Origin: JACKIP01 sp963710165 | GTDB taxonomy: Bacteria > Pseudomonadota > Alphaproteobacteria > Micavibrionales > Micavibrionaceae | Direction: 5' to 3' | Length of the DNA: 64,000 nt | Assembly: GCA_963710165.1 (NCBI GenBank) | Contig: CAVPYZ010000004.1 | Span: 806,001-870,000, forward strand | Part shown: one piece after another, positions 1-8,601 of the stretch | Numbering within the stretch: position 1 is the first letter of the stretch | How the letters are laid out: every line of letters begins with the position of its first letter | Notes under the pieces: model-generated | Seen by the model: only the letters and a program-made list of their open reading frames with translations | Told to the model about the DNA's origin: nothing | Database searches by the model: none | Translations under genes and position numbers: made by a program

Positions 1-86
1 AGGCGTTCAATTGTTTTATTCACCTTCGATGCAACATCATCCATTGCTTCTTGAAGGTCATCACTGGCTTTACGTGGGGACGGCAT
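1..86 (-). CDS. N-terminus of probable polyprenyl synthase (partial)
   Basis: Only the first 28 codons are inside the window; the gene continues past the left edge. The start ATG is at 84-86 on the minus strand and the peptide begins MPSPRKASDDLQEAMDDVA. An amphipathic N-terminal helix of this kind is common in farnesyl diphosphate synthase (IspA), which makes the C15 isoprenoid precursor. xseB lies upstream on the same strand, and xseB-ispA is a widespread pairing, here with one extra gene between. The assignment rests mostly on that context; the visible part carries no catalytic motif. Confidence 0.35.
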   Translation of the reverse strand, partial: MPSPRKASDDLQEAMDDVASKVNKTIER

Positions 87-199
87 ATATCAATCCAAAA
101 TTTATTCTTTTAAGACTTAGTATTATGCCGCATTCCTGTATTTCAGCAAGAAAAGATTTTTCAAAAAAATAACTTTAAAAATATAAACGTATTTTTGCT

Positions 200-931
200 T
201 TACGGATTTAAGTTTGCTTCTTCCACGTAACGAGATAATGCAGTATTTATTCTATCAATCAAATAGAGTGGTTCCTTGTAGAAAATATTGTCTTCACCCT
301 TCACCTGAATACCGTAGGAGGGAGCATTTACCTTATGTAATAAATCTTGAGATCTGTTATCTTCAGACTGCTTCATTAATATATCGCTATATGCGTTTGA
401 ATATAAGGCGTGAGCGATGACGTCTGTTTCGATACCTTCTTCATTTGCAATGTCTGTCAAGGCATCACGAACGGCGTCTACATCTGATAATATCCATCTG
501 GAACGTTGTGCGTACAGAGTTTTTGCAAAATCCATCCGCGCATCGTCTGTTTCCAGACTTTGAACCAAAGCATCTGCAAGAACGGAATATCGATTATGGT
601 GATAGTTAATAAAATCTATTTTTAACTGATTGCGATCAACGTAAGAAGATGTGATATCATTAAGATAATGATCAAAAAATCTTGCTGTTTCCGGACTAGT
701 GTATTCAGTAAGAACAGTTAGTGTGACGGGAGCGTTGGAATCGCCAATAGAATATGATGGAATAAGACCGTTTTCTTCATCCACTTGTGCATTTTGTTGA
801 GAGATATCTGAACTATCAGCTATCTGGGTATCAGAGGCGTTTGGAGTTAAAAATAAATATCCAACAAAAGCACATAATGAGAAAGCAGATGTTGCAATAA
901 GACCAGTTTTTATTTTGCGGTTATCACTCAT
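200..931 (-). CDS. Membrane-anchored DsbA-fold protein lacking the CxxC motif
   Basis: A 243-aa protein with an N-terminal membrane anchor (about residues 9-28) and a periplasmic thioredoxin/DsbA-like domain. The stretch GDSNAPVTLTVLTEYTSPET (62-82 region) lines up with the DsbA-family pattern G-x-x-x-APV-T...Y-x-CPxC-x-x-F, but the two catalytic cysteines are replaced by Ser79 and Thr82. The only cysteine is in the membrane segment. It therefore cannot do dithiol-disulfide exchange and may act as a chaperone or binding protein. It lies 11 bp downstream of xseB on the same strand and is probably cotranscribed with it. The fold call comes from motif spacing. Confidence 0.6.
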   Translation of the reverse strand: MSDNRKIKTGLIATSAFSLCAFVGYLFLTPNASDTQIADSSDISQQNAQVDEENGLIPSYSIGDSNAPVTLTVLTEYTSPETARFFDHYLNDITSSYVDRNQLKIDFINYHHNRYSVLADALVQSLETDDARMDFAKTLYAQRSRWILSDVDAVRDALTDIANEEGIETDVIAHALYSNAYSDILMKQSEDNRSQDLLHKVNAPSYGIQVKGEDNIFYKEPLYLIDRINTALSRYVEEANLNP

Positions 932-942
932 ATCGCTTTTTC

Positions 943-1182
943 TTATTCTCCAAAAGGTTCGGTTTTGGTTGTGCCATCGCCCCCGATCGAGATTTTTTCG
1001 ATTTTCATTTGGGCATCGGCCAGTTTCTTTTCACAGTGTTTTTTAAGGGCGACGCCGCGCTCATACGTTGCGATTGATTCGTCTAGCGGGGCAGAGCCGC
1101 TTTCGAGGGAGCGAACGATTTGTTCCAGCTCTGTCAGGGCGGCTTCGAAGGAAAGGGTACTTACGGATTGTTTTTCAGTCAT
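943..1182 (-). CDS. xseB: Exodeoxyribonuclease VII small subunit
   Basis: A 79-aa protein with the XseB signature: SFEAALTELEQIVRSLESG near the N-terminus, followed by PLDESIATYERGVAL and a Lys-rich helix. XseB packs with the catalytic XseA subunit to form exonuclease VII, which degrades single-stranded DNA to short oligonucleotides in the cytoplasm. The length is normal for the family. It leads a minus-strand group with the DsbA-fold gene and the probable ispA, and is divergent from the CorA-type gene, so the 74-bp gap at 1183-1256 should hold both promoters. Confidence 0.93.
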   Translation of the reverse strand: MTEKQSVSTLSFEAALTELEQIVRSLESGSAPLDESIATYERGVALKKHCEKKLADAQMKIEKISIGGDGTTKTEPFGE

Positions 1183-1256
1183 GTCGAACTATAACCTTCG
1201 CGTGCTTATAAGAAAAGAGGGTTTGTCAAATTGATCAGACATGGCATCATTCAATT

Positions 1257-2234
1257 ATGACACAGCAAGAGCAGATTATTTTTTCAATGGATTTTAATGG
1301 TAAGGGCGGCGGGAAACAACTGCATGGTGATGATATTACGCGCCTGTTAAAAGATAATAAGCTGGCATGGGTTCATCTGGATGCAAATCATAAAGATACA
1401 CGCGGATGGTTAGAGGAGAATGTCGATTACCTGGATAATATTATCTTGGACGCTTTATTAGCGGAAGAAACGCGCCCGCGTGTGGTGGAATTTGAAACAG
1501 GAATGCTGTTGATTTTACGCGGGGTGAATTTGAACGAAAACGCCGATCCGGAGGATATGATTTCGTTACGTATCTGGATCGACCCGCACCGTATTATCAC
1601 AATGCGCAAGCGGAAGTTAAAGGCGGTCGAAGACATCAAACTAAAAATGGAGGAGGGCAAGGGCCCGAAGAATGCCGGTGATTTTCTGGCAATACTCTGT
1701 TTACGGCTGTTTGAGCGTATGGAGCCGGTTATTCTGAATATGAATGAGGGGATAGACGATATTGAAGAGCGTATTCTTGATCATCCGGATATAAATGAGC
1801 GCGGCGAAATTGTCGATTTGCGTAAAAAGGCGATCATCATGCGGCGCTATGTCATGCCGCAGCGTGATGTGGTCGCGGCACTCAAAATAACAGAGCAAAG
1901 CTGGATAGAAGTACATAATCGCCGTAAATTGCAAGAGGCGCAGGATAAAATTATTCGCTATCTGGAAGATCTGGACATGGTGCGGGAGCGTGCGCAGATT
2001 GTGAAAGACGAACTTGCCAATATTCTGGCGGATCGTCTGAATAAGAATATGTATGTTCTGTCGGTGATCGCGGCTGTGTTCTTGCCACTAGGGTTTTTGA
2101 CCGGCATGTTCGGGATTAATATTGGCGGTATGCCCGGCGTGGACAGCCCGTATGCCTTCGGGATATTCACAATTTCCCTGATTATTATTGTCGCTGTTCA
2201 GATTTTCATTTTCAAAAAAATGAAATGGTTTTAG
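1257..2234 (+). CDS. zntB: CorA/ZntB family divalent metal transporter
   Basis: A 325-aa CorA-superfamily inner-membrane channel or transporter. A long cytoplasmic N-terminal domain (about 1-262) with a helical stalk leads to two C-terminal transmembrane helices (about 266-285 and 300-319) separated by the selectivity loop GMFGIN at about 283-288. The family moves Mg2+, Co2+ or, in ZntB members, Zn2+ with protons. The first helix (LSVIAAVFLPLGFLTGMFGI) and the following IGGMPG, compared with CorA's GMNF-type loop, make the ZntB subgroup likely. The gene stands alone; its 3' end overlaps the remnant of the decayed minus-strand gene that follows. Confidence 0.82.
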   Translation: MTQQEQIIFSMDFNGKGGGKQLHGDDITRLLKDNKLAWVHLDANHKDTRGWLEENVDYLDNIILDALLAEETRPRVVEFETGMLLILRGVNLNENADPEDMISLRIWIDPHRIITMRKRKLKAVEDIKLKMEEGKGPKNAGDFLAILCLRLFERMEPVILNMNEGIDDIEERILDHPDINERGEIVDLRKKAIIMRRYVMPQRDVVAALKITEQSWIEVHNRRKLQEAQDKIIRYLEDLDMVRERAQIVKDELANILADRLNKNMYVLSVIAAVFLPLGFLTGMFGINIGGMPGVDSPYAFGIFTISLIIIVAVQIFIFKKMKWF

Positions 2235-2973
2235 CCGGCATCCGGTAGGCGATGCTTTCGGGTGAGTCTTCAACAAGGAAATCTGATTCTAACGGAGAAG
2301 GATAATACGTCAGGTTCAAATGACTTTGTGGATTAATTTGAATTTTCTATGCGATGCATAATTGTGCTCCGATAGGGGAAATTATTTCGAATTCAGCTTC
2401 CAACTTGGCTATTCACTGGGAATGTAGCTTTCCTCACCTTCACAAAAGCTTATAAGAGCTGGCAGTATCGATATTATCATTTACACCAAAGGCTGAAACT
2501 ACCTGTTCAAGCTGTTGTTTTGATATATCACTATCTAGGAGGGAGCACTCAACGATTGCTGTCATAATACGATCTCTTCTAGGGGCGTAAATGTCCAATC
2601 TAATATGTGTAAATCTGTGTATTTACCATTTGAAAACGTTTGCGTTTTGGAAGTTATATCAATAAGTTCAGGAGAGATACCATCTGTATTTTCTAAAAGT
2701 TCAGCAGGAGTACCATCTGTATCTTCTATACTACTTAACATTAATCTAAGAAGTAAGTTATCGCCTATAAATTCAATATTTTGAGATTGAGTTCCAAGTG
2801 CATCAGATACATATATATATCTTAACGTGTGTCAGGACTATTGTTGTGACATGATTCAAACTCTGATTGCGGATGCTATACTGCTTACAATATTTGTGTG
2901 AGTATCTTCTGCAAATGCTTGTGACGCCGTTAATAAAGATGCACCAAGTGCGAAGGCAGTACGTATAACCCAT
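2212..2973 (-). pseudogene. Decayed gene for a secreted protein, several frame breaks
   Basis: No intact ORF covers this 0.8-kb gap, but reading the minus strand reveals a broken one. AGGGAG (2981-2986 on the complement) precedes an ATG at 2973. One base out of frame comes a signal peptide (VIRTAFALGASLLTASQAFA, then EDTH). Protein-like segments follow in changing frames: EFESCHNNSPDTR, LRYIYVSDALGTQSQNIEF running on to DWTFTPLEEIVL, then TAIVECSLLDSDISKQQ. Further on is LEAEFEIISPIGAQLCIA, an in-frame TAG, and NLTYYPSPLESDF up to YRMPAKT near 2212. At least four frameshifts and one stop separate the pieces, about 250 codons in all. No family is recognised. Either a real pseudogene or a patch of indel errors in the assembly. 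Confidence 0.5.
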
Positions 2974-3048
2974 AATAATTCTCCCTGTTATTTTTGTATT
3001 TTTTAAAAATTTAAAATAGTTTCAGGAAACTGTCAAATTTTGGAATTT

Positions 3049-4086
3049 TTATAAATATTCTGCATGAATATCAATGGATGATGTCTCGCCAATTTTGTCG
3101 TAGTTTTGATCAAGCCATTTTTTGGCGTGGCGACGGCCTTTCTCTTTCAGCTCACTCAGGAAATCCCAGTCGGATGAAAATTTTGAGCTAACGTCAAATT
3201 CTTTCATATCATCATCGGCGCGGATGGCATGCATGCGTATTTTTTTTAGCTTGTCTTTATGCTCATCCTTTAGCCAGTCTTCCTGAATGAGTTTTTGCAC
3301 AAAGGCAATGGCGCGAAGCTCTTTAATAAGAGACGCATTAAATGTAATTTCATTCAGGCGATTGGCGATATCTTTTCCGGTTTTCGGTAATTCTTCCCGT
3401 ACGATGGGGTTGATGTGCACGATCAGAAAATCGCGGGTTTTCGTATTGTAGATGAGCGGATAGAGGGCAGGGTTACCTGTATAACCGCCATCCCAAAAAT
3501 ATTCGCCGTCAATCTCTACTGCTTGGAACAAAAACGGCAAACAGGCAGAGGCTAAAACGGCATCGGCGGTCAGGTCTTTATTTTTAAAAATGCGCGGGCC
3601 GCCTGTCCGCACACTGGTGGCGCAAACGAACATGTTTGTCACTTCGCATTCATGCAATTCTTCAAAATCAACGTGCTTTTCAAGAATATCTTTCAACGGA
3701 TTAAAATTGATCGGATTAAATTGATAAGGCGAAACGGCACGTGTCAGAGTATCAAACAGATTATATGTCAGCATTTGCACAGGTGCCACACCCCAGAATT
3801 CAGAGAAAAAAGGTGTGGTTTTAACGGGGCTTAGAAACGCGCCTGCTTGGGAAATATCCCACCAGAAATCATCCAGAGCCTTGCGCGCGCCGTTACGTCC
3901 GCCCTTCATTTTACCGTATGAAAAGACAACGGCGTTCATGGCACCTGCGGATGTACCGCTCAGCCCGTCAATATCTATGCGTCCGTCTTCGGCGAAATAA
4001 TCGAGGATACCCCATGCAAATGCGCCATGCGCGCCGCCGCCTTGCAAAGCAAGATTGAGCGGTTTTTGGGGCTGTGTTTTGGTCAT
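3049..4086 (-). CDS. Patatin-like phospholipase
   Basis: A patatin-family serine acyl hydrolase, 345 aa from the ATG at 4086, which follows the upstream stop codon by 2 bp. A start at 4113 would overlap the upstream gene and is less likely. The oxyanion loop QGGGAHGAF is at about 15-23, the nucleophile elbow GTSAG has Ser46, and the catalytic DGG has Asp199 (FWDGGYTGNP), giving the full Ser-Asp dyad. Members release fatty acids from phospholipids and may act inside the cell or as effectors. No signal peptide is visible. It is coupled to the 151-aa secreted protein gene upstream. Confidence 0.88.
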   Translation of the reverse strand: MTKTQPQKPLNLALQGGGAHGAFAWGILDYFAEDGRIDIDGLSGTSAGAMNAVVFSYGKMKGGRNGARKALDDFWWDISQAGAFLSPVKTTPFFSEFWGVAPVQMLTYNLFDTLTRAVSPYQFNPINFNPLKDILEKHVDFEELHECEVTNMFVCATSVRTGGPRIFKNKDLTADAVLASACLPFLFQAVEIDGEYFWDGGYTGNPALYPLIYNTKTRDFLIVHINPIVREELPKTGKDIANRLNEITFNASLIKELRAIAFVQKLIQEDWLKDEHKDKLKKIRMHAIRADDDMKEFDVSSKFSSDWDFLSELKEKGRRHAKKWLDQNYDKIGETSSIDIHAEYL

Positions 4087-4088
4087 GA

Positions 4089-4544
4089 TTATTCGGAGGC
4101 TGTGATCAAGCACTCATCAGGATTTAAAACTTCGATATCGTAAAGCCAAACACCCAGGGTGTTATCAATGTCAGAAAGCTTTGCACGTCCCTGTACACAT
4201 TGACCTTCCAGCTTTTTCTCAACAGTTGTGTCTTTAAAGGTGACGAAATCATCACGCAGTTGATACACCATGTCCTGATATTTTGCATTACAGGTGTTGC
4301 TGAGTTTTGAAAGGGGGGAGGAGGCGGTGCGCTCATTTTCATTGCTAAAATCCTGTTCCAGAACAAAAAGCGTGGCGTCGTTAAATATTTTTGTGCCGTT
4401 TTGAACTTTTTCCGTGCGCTGGTGACTGTCTTTTATAATGCCTTTTACATTGCATTCGGGTGATGTGAAGACGGGAACAGCCTGCGCCGCAGTTGTGCAG
4501 ACGGATAGTAGTAGAATGGTTGAAAACAGGCGGGCGGGCTTCAT
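4089..4544 (-). CDS. Small secreted protein, unknown function
   Basis: A 151-aa protein with a clear Sec signal peptide (LFSTILLLSVCTTAAQA, cleavage near residue 22). Four cysteines in the mature part (SPECN, NTCNAK, GQCVQG, DECLI) could form two disulfides in the periplasm. AGAGGAA upstream of ATG 4544 is a good ribosome binding site. The stop lies 2 bp before the patatin start, so the two genes are probably cotranscribed and translationally coupled. I do not recognise the family. Confidence 0.75.
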   Translation of the reverse strand: MKPARLFSTILLLSVCTTAAQAVPVFTSPECNVKGIIKDSHQRTEKVQNGTKIFNDATLFVLEQDFSNENERTASSPLSKLSNTCNAKYQDMVYQLRDDFVTFKDTTVEKKLEGQCVQGRAKLSDIDNTLGVWLYDIEVLNPDECLITASE

Positions 4545-4562
4545 GGGTTTATTCCTCTGCGT

Positions 4563-5351
4563 TTAGGCGGCGGTCCAGCCACCATCAACGGTAATGTGTG
4601 AGCCTGTCATGTTATCGGCAGCAGGCGAGCATAAGAATAGGGCAATGTCGGCAATTTGTCCAACGGTAACAAATTCCTTGGTATGTTGCGCCTTTAGGAT
4701 GACGTCATTCTTCGCTTCGTCCTCACTAATACCGCGTGATTTGGCGGTGTCGGCGATTTGCCCCTCAACCAAAGGTGTTTCGACATATCCCGGGCAGATG
4801 GCATTGACGCGGATGCCGTGCTCTGCGGTTTCAAGTCCGATTGTTTTGGTAAAGCCCATAATGCCATGTTTCGCTGTAACATATGCCGATTTAAAGGGGG
4901 AGGCGACCAGACCATGTGCGGAGGCGATGTTAATAATGCGTCCCCACCCCTGTTCTTTCATCAGGGGAACGGCGTGATGGGTTGTGTAAAAGGCGGATGA
5001 CATATTGATGGCAATTATCGCTTCCCATTTTGCGGGCGGGAACTCCTCTACAGGGGCGACGTGTTGGATGCCGGCATTATTGACCAGAATATCGACGCTA
5101 CCGAATGTGTCTTTTGCGTCCTTGATCAAGGCCTCTATCTCATCCGGCTTGGTCATATCGGCGCTGTTATAGATGGCTTTTATGCCGTGTTTTTCCAGAT
5201 CTTTACGCGTTTGCTCGATCTCGTCCTTATCACCGAAACCGTTCAAAACAATATTAATGCCTTGTTTGGCAAAGCCCTCGGCAATGCCAAGACCTATGCC
5301 GCTTGTTGATCCTGTAATAACTGCTGTTTTGCCTTTTAAGGTGTCTGTCAT
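4563..5351 (-). CDS. bdhA: 3-hydroxybutyrate dehydrogenase (SDR family)
   Basis: A short-chain dehydrogenase of 262 aa. The start at 5351 (MTDTLKGKTAVITG) is chosen because GGAGC sits just upstream and all family homology begins there; an extension to 5462 would run into folB. It shows the NAD-binding TGSTSGIG, the NNAG motif, and the catalytic Tyr-x-x-x-Lys in SAYVTAKHG. The C-terminal NAICPGYVETPLVEGQI and GGWTAA ending are typical of BdhA. The enzyme interconverts D-3-hydroxybutyrate and acetoacetate in the cytoplasm, linked to polyhydroxybutyrate or ketone-body use. Divergent from folB. Confidence 0.87.
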   Translation of the reverse strand: MTDTLKGKTAVITGSTSGIGLGIAEGFAKQGINIVLNGFGDKDEIEQTRKDLEKHGIKAIYNSADMTKPDEIEALIKDAKDTFGSVDILVNNAGIQHVAPVEEFPPAKWEAIIAINMSSAFYTTHHAVPLMKEQGWGRIINIASAHGLVASPFKSAYVTAKHGIMGFTKTIGLETAEHGIRVNAICPGYVETPLVEGQIADTAKSRGISEDEAKNDVILKAQHTKEFVTVGQIADIALFLCSPAADNMTGSHITVDGGWTAA

Positions 5352-5441
5352 CGTAAGCTCCGTTTTATTGCCGATAGAAATGTTTTGTTCCTTTAATCTA
5401 TCCTGTGATATGAGAAGGGCAAGAAAATAATGGAGAATGAA

Positions 5442-5819
5442 ATGAAGATGTCTATGCCGCAAAAGGTGCTGATACGGGACTGGAATTTATCTTGTCGTAT
5501 TGGTGCGTATGATAGTGAACGAGACGCCGCACAAAATGTGCGTGTAGATATGGATGTTACATTAGCGGAAGGACAAGACGCATTAGATTTACAAGATACG
5601 TTCGATCCGGACAGGATGTTTTGTTATGCAACCTACATTCAAAATGTACAGGATATTTTGAACCGCAGTGGCCACATTGATTTACTGGAAACGCTTGTTC
5701 CTCTCTTGGCAGAAATCGCATTTCAACATAAACTTGTTGATGAGGTGCGCGTCCAAGCGATAAAAACGGATGCTTTCGATGACGCGGATGTCGGTATAGA
5801 AATGGAATTTCAAAGGTAG
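5442..5819 (+). CDS. folB: Dihydroneopterin aldolase family protein (FolB-like)
   Basis: A 125-aa FolB/tunnelling-fold protein. The ATG at 5442 is preferred over 5430 because GGAG at 5432-5435 is correctly spaced for it. Recognisable segments are LSCRIGAYDSERDAAQNVRV near the N-terminus and HIDLLETLVPLLAEIAF in the middle, where the family has its conserved Glu. FolB cleaves 7,8-dihydroneopterin to 6-hydroxymethyl-dihydropterin and glycolaldehyde in folate synthesis. purK follows after 3 bp, implying coupled expression. The sequence is somewhat divergent, so a pterin epimerase-type activity is possible. Confidence 0.72.
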   Translation: MKMSMPQKVLIRDWNLSCRIGAYDSERDAAQNVRVDMDVTLAEGQDALDLQDTFDPDRMFCYATYIQNVQDILNRSGHIDLLETLVPLLAEIAFQHKLVDEVRVQAIKTDAFDDADVGIEMEFQR

Positions 5820-5822
5820 GAT

Positions 5823-6902
5823 ATGATTACAAAAAAACTAGGTATTCTGGGCGGTGGACAGCTGGGACGGATGAGCGCGATGGCAGCCGCAAAGCTGGGT
5901 ATTCAGACATTTATTTTCTCGCCCGAGCAGGGGTGTCCCGCGTCCCACGTTTCTGCGGGAACGTTTTTCGCGGATTATACAGATAAAGAGGCACTGGCAC
6001 AGTTTGCGGATATGGTTGACGTGGTAACATATGAATTCGAAAATATTCCTTTAGAAACAGTAAGGTACTTACAAACGTTAAAGCCTGTATTCCCCGATGA
6101 TCGCCTTTTAGAAATTGCACAAGAGCGCACGATGGAGAAAAAATTCCTAAATGATATCGGGGTAGAGACTACACAGTGGAAATCAATCAATAAGTATAAA
6201 GAGATAGAGCCCGTTTTAGATGAATGGGGCGTTGAGGAATTTATTCTTAAAACAACACGTTTTGGTTATGATGGAAAGGGGCAGGTCACATTTAAAAAAG
6301 GGGATGATGCCAAGAAAGTTTGGAAAGAACTGGATGGTCAGCCCCTTATTGCCGAGAAAATTATCGATTTCGAATGCGAAGTATCAATGATTGTCGCGCG
6401 GGACAAGCTGGGGCAAATGGTGACATATGGCCCGATGGAAAATGAACACAAGAATTCTATCCTACATAAAACACATATGCCGCCGCTGAACGCTTATATT
6501 GATGATACCGTCATTCAATCAGCAAAGAAAATGGTTCAACATCTTGCAGAAGCAGTTGATTTGGTTGGTGTTATGACGATCGAGTTGTTCCTCACCAAAG
6601 ACGGAGATTTGCTAGCGAATGAAATTGCGCCGCGGACGCATAATTCAGGGCACTGGACGATAGATGCGTGCGCCGTATCCCAGTTCGATAATCATGTACG
6701 CACGGTTTGTGGATTGAATGTCGGTGTCCCCGCGCAACATAATGACGCGGAGATGTTAAACCTGATCGGGGAAGATGCCAGATCGGCGACCAAACATCTG
6801 GAACGCGATGGTGCGTGCTTACATCTCTATGGCAAGCACGACATACGCGCCGGACGAAAGATGGGACATGTCACGTTTCTGAAGGATAATTTAAAAGACT
6901 GA
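5823..6902 (+). CDS. purK: 5-(carboxyamino)imidazole ribonucleotide synthase
   Basis: A 359-aa ATP-grasp enzyme. It starts with the PurK hallmark LGILGGGQLGRMSAMAAAKLG (about 6-26) and contains TYEFENIP (about 67-74), a central ATP-grasp region (ILKTTRFGYDGKGQ) and the C-terminal NEIAPRTHNSGHWT motif. PurK uses ATP and bicarbonate to convert aminoimidazole ribonucleotide to N5-CAIR in purine synthesis. purE, its usual partner, is not adjacent; folB precedes it by 3 bp. The gene ends convergently with the next minus-strand gene. Confidence 0.95.
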   Translation: MITKKLGILGGGQLGRMSAMAAAKLGIQTFIFSPEQGCPASHVSAGTFFADYTDKEALAQFADMVDVVTYEFENIPLETVRYLQTLKPVFPDDRLLEIAQERTMEKKFLNDIGVETTQWKSINKYKEIEPVLDEWGVEEFILKTTRFGYDGKGQVTFKKGDDAKKVWKELDGQPLIAEKIIDFECEVSMIVARDKLGQMVTYGPMENEHKNSILHKTHMPPLNAYIDDTVIQSAKKMVQHLAEAVDLVGVMTIELFLTKDGDLLANEIAPRTHNSGHWTIDACAVSQFDNHVRTVCGLNVGVPAQHNDAEMLNLIGEDARSATKHLERDGACLHLYGKHDIRAGRKMGHVTFLKDNLKD

Positions 6903-6904
6903 AT

Positions 6905-7363
6905 TTATAGTTGTACTTCGAGGTGTGATACCGGAGCAGTTCTGCTGGCGTAATCTCTCGTCTGATCCATAACAGTTCCTTTACCATCATGAATTAATTC
7001 GTCAATGCCATCCTGTGCTAAAAAAGCTTTAGTATCATCAAGTAATTGATCTGACATCCATTCGGGGCGCTCTCTTTCACCGCTAATAATTTCTCTGGCT
7101 TCTCCAATCAAAACGTATCGATTTGTTTTTTTATTTGGTTCATCAAATCCAACGCTATAATTGAAATAATGATCGCTCACTTCCCAATTTTCGCCTCGCC
7201 ACGTAAAGCCTTGCGCTTTTTCACGTCTGTCTTGATAAGCAGCTTTCTCTGCTTCCCAGCTTAAAATGTCTTCTTTTACGGCGCTACCAAATATACCAAG
7301 CCTGGACAAACCCGGTAATTCTTCTCTAACCATATCTTTCATAAAATCTGCAACAGCACCCAT
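6905..7363 (-). CDS. Conserved-looking hypothetical protein
   Basis: A 152-aa soluble protein with no signal peptide or membrane segment, rich in Glu, Asp and Arg. AGGGA lies upstream of ATG 7363, supporting the start. Segments such as FTWRGENWEVSDHYFNYSVG and NRYVLIGEAREI suggest a beta-rich core, but no catalytic motif is visible and I do not recognise the family. It converges with purK, 2 bp apart, and has its own AT-rich upstream region. Confidence 0.65.
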   Translation of the reverse strand: MGAVADFMKDMVREELPGLSRLGIFGSAVKEDILSWEAEKAAYQDRREKAQGFTWRGENWEVSDHYFNYSVGFDEPNKKTNRYVLIGEAREIISGERERPEWMSDQLLDDTKAFLAQDGIDELIHDGKGTVMDQTRDYASRTAPVSHLEVQL

Positions 7364-7499
7364 TTTTAAATCCCTATAATATTTCTATATAACAGTACGC
7401 TATAATATTTGATTATTTATTGTCAAAAAATAGCGCATTTCATCATATAGATCTGAATGTAACTTTTTTGCAAAAGCTTATAAAAAAGAGGAAATAGTT

Positions 7500-8381
7500 T
7501 TACCACCTAACTTCTGGTGGCATTGACATTAAAATGGCTTCGGTATTACCGCCGGTCATAAGGCCAAAACGAGTACCGCGATCGTGGAGGAGGTTAAATT
7601 CGACGTATCTTCCGCGACGTTTAAGTTGATGGTCACGCTCTTCTTCTGTCCAGCTTTTGTCTTTATGACGCTTTACGATCTCGGTATAGATATTTTTAAG
7701 TGTTTCGCCAACATCTTTCGTAAAGGCAAATGTTTTGTCCCAGTCATCCTCCAGATAATCATAGAAAATGCCCCCCAAACCACGGGGTTCGTTACGGTGG
7801 GGCAGAAAAAAATAGTCATCGCACCAGTTTTTAAAATGAGGATAATCGGCCACATCTTTGTGTCGTGCGCAACATTGCTCAAAAGCGTTGTGAAAATCTG
7901 CGCCGTCTTTTGCATGATTTTCAAAAAACATGGGGGTCAAATCAGCACCGCCGCCAAACCAGATTTTCGACGTGCAAATCATGCGTGTATTCATGTGAAC
8001 CGCAGGAACATGGGGGGAGCGCGGGTGAATGACGAGGGATATGCCGGACGCCCAAAATTCTCCCTCACTCTCCTCCGCGCCGGGAATTTCCTTGGCGAAT
8101 TTATCGGAAAATGTGCCGTAAACTTCCGAGAAGTTAACCCCTGCTTTTTCGAAGGTATCGCCGCCTTCCAATAGCGCTATCCGCCCGCCACCTTTAAGGT
8201 TAGGGTTCGTTTTTGCGGGTTTTGCGTTAGAATCACTTTTATTCCATGTCTTAAATTTAAAGCTGTTATCAGACTCTTCCTTTACTTCCAATGCGTTACA
8301 AATCGTTTCCTGAAGATGCCTGAACCAATTCACGGCCTGTTTCTGACGTTTGCGTAATATTTCTTTATCCATACCCATCAT
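7500..8381 (-). CDS. hemF: Oxygen-dependent coproporphyrinogen III oxidase
   Basis: A 293-aa HemF. Family signatures include WFGGGADLTPMFF, the loop HRNEPRGLGGIFYDYL, and the C-terminal GRYVEFNLLHDRGTRFGL followed by GGNTEAILMSMPP. It oxidatively decarboxylates coproporphyrinogen III to protoporphyrinogen IX with O2 in the cytoplasm, so the organism can make haem aerobically. Three candidate ATGs (8381, 8378, 8372) exist without a clear ribosome site. A 208-bp gap separates it from the divergent accessory block. Confidence 0.95.
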   Translation of the reverse strand: MMGMDKEILRKRQKQAVNWFRHLQETICNALEVKEESDNSFKFKTWNKSDSNAKPAKTNPNLKGGGRIALLEGGDTFEKAGVNFSEVYGTFSDKFAKEIPGAEESEGEFWASGISLVIHPRSPHVPAVHMNTRMICTSKIWFGGGADLTPMFFENHAKDGADFHNAFEQCCARHKDVADYPHFKNWCDDYFFLPHRNEPRGLGGIFYDYLEDDWDKTFAFTKDVGETLKNIYTEIVKRHKDKSWTEEERDHQLKRRGRYVEFNLLHDRGTRFGLMTGGNTEAILMSMPPEVRW

Positions 8382-8601
8382 ATATATTTATCTGATGAAA
8401 ACATGCAATAAGCAAGATGGAGAGTGGGGAGGTATTATCGATTTATCTTGATTTAACAAGGGCTAAAAGGGTATATTCAAGTTTAAATCAGTGTTTTATT
8501 TTAAGAAGTAGCTAATAAAATCGCAAGTTTAAATACAAAAATTTGCAATTTTGCTGTGATTATCCTAATATTAGGCAAGAATAACAAAAGTGAAAGTCAT
8601 T

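Noticed and set aside
7584..8174. 196-codon ORF antisense to hemF
   Set aside because: Entirely opposite the conserved hemF reading frame; composition is typical of a shadow frame.
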